64,000 nucleotides of DNA from Immundisolibacter cernigliae (GTDB lineage Bacteria; Pseudomonadota; Gammaproteobacteria; Immundisolibacterales; Immundisolibacteraceae): assembly GCF_001697225.1 (NCBI RefSeq), contig NZ_CP014671.1, positions 3,162,001-3,226,000 on the forward strand. The letters are read 5' to 3'. The notes under the pieces were generated by a model. That model did not search any database. It had not been told where the DNA came from and was given only the letters and a program-made list of their open reading frames with translations. A program made the translations under genes and the position numbers. Shown one piece after another: positions 59,890-64,000 of the stretch. How positions within the stretch are numbered: position 1 is the stretch's first letter; each line of letters opens with the position of its first letter.

Positions 59890-61113
59890 ATGGGAAAGCA
59901 CACGCTGCACCGACTCACGGCGCGCGAGGTGACAGGCGCCAAGGATAGGGGGCACTACCCGGACGGCGGGGGGCTTTACCTTCGCGTCGGTGCGTCCGGC
60001 ACCCGATCCTGGATATTCCGGTACACCCGCCAAGACAAAACCCGCGAGATGGGTCTGGGCGCCGTCAAGGACGTGACGCTGGTCAAGGCCCGGCACCTGG
60101 CCGCTGAGGCCCGCGAGCTGCTGCGCGGGGGGCTGGACCCGATCGACACGCGCACGGGCAGCACCACACGGGCCGCCCGCGCATCGGCCGTCACGTTCCA
60201 GCAGTGCGCCGAGCGCTACATCGAGGCCAAGCGGGCCGGCTGGAAGAACGCCAAGCACGCCGCGCAGTGGGGCGCCACGCTGGCGCAGTACGCGAGCCCG
60301 ATCATCGGCGCGCTGAGCGTGGCCGACGTGACGCTACCGCACGTCCTGCAAATCCTTGAACCGATCTGGACCACGAAAACAGAAACCGCGTCACGGCTTC
60401 GCGGGCGCATTCAGTCGGTTCTGGACTACGCCACGGCGCGCGGCTACCGCACCGGCGACAACCCGGCCCGGTGGACTGGCCACCTAAAGGAACTGCTGCC
60501 GGCACCCGGCAAGGTGGCGAAGGTCGAGCATCACGCCGCACTGCCGTGGCAGGAGATCGGCGCATTCATGGCCGAACTGAGGCAGCAGGCCGGCATGGGC
60601 GCCCGTGCGCTTGAACTGGCCATTCTGACGGCCGCGCGATCGGGTGAGGTGCGGGGCGCGACCTGGGCCGAAGTCGGTCTAGCGCAGGCCGTGTGGACGA
60701 TACCGGCCGCCCGGATGAAGGCCGCGAAAGAGCACCGGGTTCCGCTGTCCGCTGAGGCCGTGGAACTGCTGCGAACCCTGCCGCGCATAGACGGCAGCGA
60801 ACTGCTGTTCCCGAACAGCAAGGGCGCCGCGCTATCCGACATGACGCTGTCGGCCGTCCTGAAGCGCATGGGCCGGGCTGTCACAACGCACGGCTTCCGA
60901 AGCACCTTTCGGGACTGGGCCGGCGAATGCACAGCCTACCCGCGCGAGGTCATCGAACACGCGCTGGCGCACCAGTTACGGGACCGAGCCGAGGCCGCCT
61001 ACGCACGCGGCACGCTGTTCGACAAGCGGCGCCGGCTGATGGCCGAGTGGGCGCAGTTCTGCGGCATTGTGGCGCCCGTGGCCGGCGTGGTGCCGCTGCG
61101 CCGTGGCGCATGA
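59890..61113 (+). CDS. Tyrosine recombinase integrase (P4-like)
   Basis: A 407-residue integrase with an N-terminal DUF4102 arm-binding domain (residues 1-90, YPDGGGLYLRVGASGTRSWIF), a core-binding domain and the catalytic domain. Catalytic residues are Arg in AARSGEVRG near 250, HGFRSTFRDW (His334 and Arg337), His in HALAHQ near 360 and the nucleophile Tyr371 in EAAYARG. It marks the left end of an integrated element that runs off the window. GACAGAATC only weakly resembles a ribosome-binding site. No tRNA lies beside it. Confidence 0.95.
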   Translation: MGKHTLHRLTAREVTGAKDRGHYPDGGGLYLRVGASGTRSWIFRYTRQDKTREMGLGAVKDVTLVKARHLAAEARELLRGGLDPIDTRTGSTTRAARASAVTFQQCAERYIEAKRAGWKNAKHAAQWGATLAQYASPIIGALSVADVTLPHVLQILEPIWTTKTETASRLRGRIQSVLDYATARGYRTGDNPARWTGHLKELLPAPGKVAKVEHHAALPWQEIGAFMAELRQQAGMGARALELAILTAARSGEVRGATWAEVGLAQAVWTIPAARMKAAKEHRVPLSAEAVELLRTLPRIDGSELLFPNSKGAALSDMTLSAVLKRMGRAVTTHGFRSTFRDWAGECTAYPREVIEHALAHQLRDRAEAAYARGTLFDKRRRLMAEWAQFCGIVAPVAGVVPLRRGA

Positions 61114-61114
61114 C

Positions 61115-61129
61115 TAATCCTTTGGATTA
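61115..61129. promoter_or_regulatory. Operator-like palindrome of the toxin-antitoxin pair
   Basis: Perfect inverted repeat TAATCC-TTT-GGATTA, 13 bp before the toxin ATG. Toxin-antitoxin operons of this reversed type are normally repressed by the antitoxin bound to such a site. Confidence 0.7.
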
Positions 61130-61141
61130 CAATTGCTGCCC

Positions 61142-61486
61142 ATGTTGACCATCGGCGAGCTGCCCGAATACATCCGCCGAGCGGACAAACTGCTGACTGA
61201 AGCGCAGCGCCGGGGCGTAATCGACTACCTGGCGGCACACCCGAAAGCAGGCGACTTACTGGAAGGCACCGGCGGTATTCGAAAGCTGCGCTGGGGGCGC
61301 GACGGCCGCGGCAAGAGTGGCGGCGTGCGAGTGATTTACTACTTCCACAGCGAGGCCATGCCGCTGTACCTGCTGACGCTGTTCGCCAAGAACGAACGGG
61401 CCAACCTGAGCAAGGCCGAACGCAACGCGCTGGCTGAGCTGGTGGACGTGTTGCAAACGGCGTGGATCAAAAGGAGCAAACCATGA
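61142..61486 (+). CDS. RelE/HigB-type toxin
   Basis: A 114-residue protein of the RelE/ParE superfamily. WGRDGRGKSGGVRVIYYF near residues 55-72 is the conserved core strand pair, followed by LYLLTLFAKNERANLSKAE. Proteins of this group cleave mRNA on the ribosome. The gene precedes its antitoxin, the reversed order typical of higBA-like pairs, and overlaps it by four bases (ATGA). Confidence 0.85.
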   Translation: MLTIGELPEYIRRADKLLTEAQRRGVIDYLAAHPKAGDLLEGTGGIRKLRWGRDGRGKSGGVRVIYYFHSEAMPLYLLTLFAKNERANLSKAERNALAELVDVLQTAWIKRSKP

Positions 61487-61770
61487 GTGAGGCATTCGAA
61501 AGTATTCGGCAAGGGCTGCAAGAGGCCATCGCGCACGCCAAAGGCGAGCCGGTGGCGGCACGCGTGCATGCCATGCGCCCCGTGGACGTTAAAGCGCTGC
61601 GCCAAGGGCTGGGGCTCACACAAGCACAGTTCGCGGCGCGCCTTGGGTTTTCCGTGGCGACGCTGCGGCATTGGGAACGCGGCGACCGCACGCCCAAAGG
61701 CCCGGCGCTGGTATTGCTCAACGTAATACAGCGCGAACCGAAGGCCGTGCTGCGGGCGCTGGCCGCCTGA
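61483..61770 (+). CDS. XRE-family antitoxin (HigA/NadS-like)
   Basis: A 95-residue protein with an N-terminal toxin-binding helix and a C-terminal helix-turn-helix (about 45-80, LGLTQAQFAARLGFSVATLR). AAGGAG lies 7-12 bases upstream of the ATG. It should neutralise the toxin and repress the operon through the palindrome at 61115-61129. Confidence 0.87.
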   Translation: MSEAFESIRQGLQEAIAHAKGEPVAARVHAMRPVDVKALRQGLGLTQAQFAARLGFSVATLRHWERGDRTPKGPALVLLNVIQREPKAVLRALAA

Positions 61771-61794
61771 ATCGAAGTGCACGGAAGGGGTGGC

Positions 61795-62229
61795 ATGGAC
61801 GAAAGCGAATGGCAAGCGCTGGTGGAGGTGGCGCGGGCCGGCAATGTCGCGCCGCTGGTCGCTGCGACACAGAGACTCGGCACCGAGATAAAGGTTTTGC
61901 ATGAACGGGCATTTGCATTCACCGACTTCCCGCCTTGTGTCCGCGACTACCTGACCGAGATATACGGCACAAAGCAAACCCGTCGTGGTCGGCCTGGCCT
62001 TACGGAATGGGAACGCGAAATAACGCGCGGCGCTTACGAAATTAATCGACTGATTGCCGAGATAACGAAGCACCATGCCGGCAGTGGCGAACTGATAGGG
62101 GGGCGCGTTTACCCGATTGACGAGAAACCTTCCGATTACGCGCTGCGGGTGGTGGGCGCTGATCTTGGCCTGACCGCCGACGCGGTAAGGGATCGAATTC
62201 ACCCAAGGAAACGCAAGCCGCCCGAATAA
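61795..62229 (+). CDS. Hypothetical protein of the integrated element
   Basis: A 144-residue protein that I do not recognise. It starts MDESEWQALVEVARAGN after AAGGGGTGG. It is mostly helical by composition, with DYLTEIYGTKQTRRGRPGLT near residue 50 and a basic C-terminus (RIHPRKRKPPE). LGLTADAVRDRIHP near 125 could be a helix-turn-helix. It may be a regulator of the element. Confidence 0.6.
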   Translation: MDESEWQALVEVARAGNVAPLVAATQRLGTEIKVLHERAFAFTDFPPCVRDYLTEIYGTKQTRRGRPGLTEWEREITRGAYEINRLIAEITKHHAGSGELIGGRVYPIDEKPSDYALRVVGADLGLTADAVRDRIHPRKRKPPE

Positions 62230-62312
62230 AACACATCGACGCCGCGCGGCCGCATTGCCAACATGCGCCCATGAGTTCCGGCCGGTGCCGGGGCCTTGCA
62301 TGGGGTTCAATC

Positions 62313-62519
62313 ATGACGCAACGCAACAACGATTCCATCCTGCGCCGGCCGCAGGTCGAGGCGATGACCGGCTTGTCGTGCAGTTCGATTTACGCAGCGA
62401 TGGCCGAGGGCAGTTTCCCGCGCCCGGTGCGGCTGGGCGTCCGCGCCGTTGGCTGGGTCGAGAGCGAGATAACCGCCTGGATCGAGTCGCGAATCACCGC
62501 GAGCCGGAAGGCTGCCTAA
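62313..62519 (+). CDS. AlpA-family phage transcriptional regulator
   Basis: A 68-residue MerR-like helix-turn-helix protein. ILRRPQVEAMTGLSCSSIYA, then GSFPRPVRLGVRAVGWVESE and ITAWIESRI are the complete AlpA pattern. AlpA proteins switch on integrase or excision genes in P4-like elements, which fits the integrase upstream. Its stop overlaps the next ATG by one base. Confidence 0.9.
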   Translation: MTQRNNDSILRRPQVEAMTGLSCSSIYAAMAEGSFPRPVRLGVRAVGWVESEITAWIESRITASRKAA

Positions 62520-62731
62520 TGGCCAGCAAAAACCCCGCACCCGGCGGCAACCGGGGCGGGGCGGGCACTTCAAAACACTTCGTCGCCGATTGTACCGCGT
62601 GGCGCCGCTGGGCGATCATTGCCAGTGTAGAACGCATGAGCGGGCGTCAAAGGCGCGCAGTTCGCCTGCTGGCTACGGGACTAGCCGCAACGCCCGAAAG
62701 CGCCTTCAAGTCGCTGGGAAGGCGCCTATGA
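62519..62731 (+). CDS. Small hypothetical protein
   Basis: A 70-residue protein, basic, starting MASKNPAPGGNRGG. RMSGRQRRAVRLLATGLA is a possible helical DNA-binding segment. It overlaps AlpA at its start and the next gene at its stop (ATGA), so it is translated as part of the set. No family recognised. Confidence 0.55.
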   Translation: MASKNPAPGGNRGGAGTSKHFVADCTAWRRWAIIASVERMSGRQRRAVRLLATGLAATPESAFKSLGRRL

Positions 62732-63195
62732 GCGCAAAGAGTGGGCTGCGCGCGAAGGGCCGGTCAAGCAGTAAGCCGTTTCTATCGCTGCCGCGCGACG
62801 CTCTTAACAGTCCGGCCTGGTCCGCAATGACGGCGCATGAAGTGAAGCTGCTGATTGACGTGGCCGCAGCGTATCGCGGGCGAAACAATGGCGACCTAGC
62901 GTGCACTTTTAGCCTAATGCAAAAGCGCGGCTGGTCGAGCAAGGACACGCTAGCCAAGGCGCTATCCGGGCTGCTGGAGAAAGGCTTCCTGACGCAAACA
63001 CGGCAGGGCGGCCGCCACCGTTGCAGCCTATATGCGATCACCTGGGAGCCGATTCACGAGTGCGACGGCAAGCTAGACGTGCGGGCCAAGCCGGTTCCGT
63101 TGAACGCATGGCGCGAATGGCAGCCGCAAAAAATCGCTGCCCCGGCTGGCGGGGTACATTGCCCCGGCTGGCGGGCAATGGCCATTCCAAGGTAA
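62728..63195 (+). CDS. Winged-helix-like DNA-binding protein, likely replication-related
   Basis: A 155-residue protein of a type common in integrative elements and plasmids. ALNSPAWSAMTAHEVKLLID near residue 20, YRGRNNGDLACTFSLMQKRG near 48 and LEKGFLTQTRQGGRHRCSLY near 85 suggest a winged helix. No named function is established. The end of the gene carries the first two iteron-like repeats (63138-63178), and two more follow, so it may be an initiator binding its own origin. Confidence 0.6.
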   Translation: MSAKSGLRAKGRSSSKPFLSLPRDALNSPAWSAMTAHEVKLLIDVAAAYRGRNNGDLACTFSLMQKRGWSSKDTLAKALSGLLEKGFLTQTRQGGRHRCSLYAITWEPIHECDGKLDVRAKPVPLNAWREWQPQKIAAPAGGVHCPGWRAMAIPR

Positions 63196-63262
63196 CCCTA
63201 TTGCCCCGTGTGGCGGGGTAGTCGGGCCGTTTTTCCATATTTTTGTGCCCCGCCAGCCGTAC
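63138..63262. repeat. Iteron-like repeat cluster with AT-rich gap, candidate origin
   Basis: Three direct copies of TGCCCCGGCTGGCGGGGTA-like 19-mers start at 63138, 63160 and 63202 (spacing 22 and 42 bp, close to two and four helical turns). An inverted copy lies at 63246-63262. Each copy is itself near-palindromic (CCCCG...CGGGG). A run of 16 bases rich in A and T (63231-63246, TTTTTCCATATTTTTG) lies between copies three and four. The first two copies lie inside the preceding gene. The rest of the gap to 63399 has no other visible feature. Confidence 0.65.
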
Positions 63263-63399
63263 ACCTTTATAGAATCTACCATGGGCCTTTACTTGCTTCA
63301 GCTTTGATCGCTGTACAGGCAGCAATCCGGCCTAATCGCCAGCCTGACCGATTGACTAATCCGCGCCGGCCGGCTGCCGGTAAATCTTGAGGACTCTAC

Positions 63400-64000
63400 C
63401 GTGAGCAAATTTTCTGATTTTCCTGAGTACGTCGCTGCCGAATTAAAGCTGACCGAAGTCAAAGCGCGACTGGTCGATGCCGAAGCCGAGTGCACCGCAT
63501 TGCTGGCGACTCTTGAAGGCGCGCGGGATCGTCGCGAGACGCTGGCGGATCAAGCGCAGCGAATGCTGGCCGGCGACGATGCCGCCGTCGCTGACCTTGG
63601 TTCGATGCGCGAGCAGTACGCGCGAGCGTGCCGGCAAGTCGGGTTGCTGCAAGAGGTTGTCAGGCTAGCGACGCAGCAAGCCGAGATAGAGCGCGCCAAG
63701 GCGTCGCGTGAGATTTGCGAAGCCGTCCGGCCGGCATTCGCGAAGCTGGTGCAGGATGAACTGAAAGCCGCTCGCGACCTGCTGGTGGCGCAGGATCGCC
63801 GCCGGGAGTTCTGGCAGGGCTTACACGATTCTGGCGTTTCGATGGGCACCCTGCCGCAGGTGTCGCAGTTGGTTCGCGGGTACCTGAACGAGCCTGGTTC
63901 GCTGTTTTGGCTGCGCGTGGCTGAGGGCGAGCGCCTGGGCTACGTCGAGGCTGGCACCTTCACGCCGCCCGAGGTCAAGGTCGATCGCATGGGCATTGGC
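63400..64000 (+). CDS. Coiled-coil protein of unknown function, cut by the window edge
   Basis: An open frame from the GTG at 63400 to the window end, at least 200 residues with no stop. TGAGGACT lies just upstream. Residues about 10-150 are strongly helical and charged with heptad-like Leu/Ala spacing (LKLTEVKARLVDAEAE, LLQEVVRLATQQAEIERA), suggesting a coiled coil. After that FWQGLHDSGVSMGTLPQVSQ leads to a compact part. No family recognised. It belongs to the integrated element. Confidence 0.65.

Overview
The window is GC-rich DNA that reads as a gammaproteobacterial chromosome ending in an integrated mobile element. The gene order rlmN-pilW-rodZ-hisS-yfgM-bamB-der, the mutS-fdxA pair, a Ccm cytochrome c maturation system, Mla/Mce-type lipid transport genes, a type IV pilin with a sigma-54 promoter and a Pro-Arg-His-Lys tRNA cluster all fit that class. 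Two separate Rieske oxygenases with accessory catabolic genes suggest a degrader of aromatic or other hydrophobic compounds. An Immundisolibacter-like lineage would fit, but that is a guess from gene content and was not tested.

Layout. 1-4345: a repeat-rich stretch around pilA and a large membrane TPR protein. It holds several families of short palindromic repeats, including one doublet inside the membrane protein gene and a tandem array of about 176-bp units. 4346-12248 (minus strand): a catabolic cluster running LLM flavin monooxygenase, alpha/beta hydrolase, DUF1329 protein, Rieske alpha and beta subunits, and a D-aminoacylase-like amidohydrolase. 12349-12992: an IS3 remnant and four tRNA genes with their own promoter and terminator. 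13139-21001: ndk and the rlmN-to-der housekeeping run. 21045-25747: a WYL regulator, GST, Hsp20, a kinase-like fusion protein and a HepT/MntA toxin-antitoxin pair. 25843-32805: metH, a class V aminotransferase and the AguA/AguB agmatine-to-putrescine pair, whose first gene overlaps the ccm genes. 32802-37672: ccmABCDE (minus) divergent from ccmF (plus). 37708-41637: mutS, fdxA and a ketopantoate-reductase-like gene. 41714-46327: an HNH nuclease, a RuBisCO-like protein overlapping a cupin gene, a CsgG/SH3 lipoprotein and an alcohol dehydrogenase. 46475-50551: SYLF protein plus a four-gene Mce/Mla transporter. 50560-56905 (minus): RND pump genes followed by quinone reductase, isoprenylcysteine methyltransferase-like and mtgA genes. 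57120-59643: a methyltransferase and a second Rieske alpha/beta pair. 59890-64000: an integrative element with tyrosine integrase, RelE/XRE toxin-antitoxin genes, AlpA regulator, a winged-helix-like protein with iteron-like repeats at its 3' end, and a coiled-coil gene that runs off the window.

The genes form several functional blocks. The sigma-54 pilA promoter, the pilin, its downstream membrane protein and the distant pilW serve type IV pili. The LLM-to-amidohydrolase block looks like a catabolic island, part of which is bounded by an inverted repeat pair. The RuBisCO-like protein and cupin resemble the two core enzymes of the methylthio-isoprenoid shunt known from Rhodospirillum rubrum. 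The strongest leads for something new are that pair, the catabolic cluster, the iteron-like locus in the terminal element and the in-frame repeat insertion in the membrane TPR protein.
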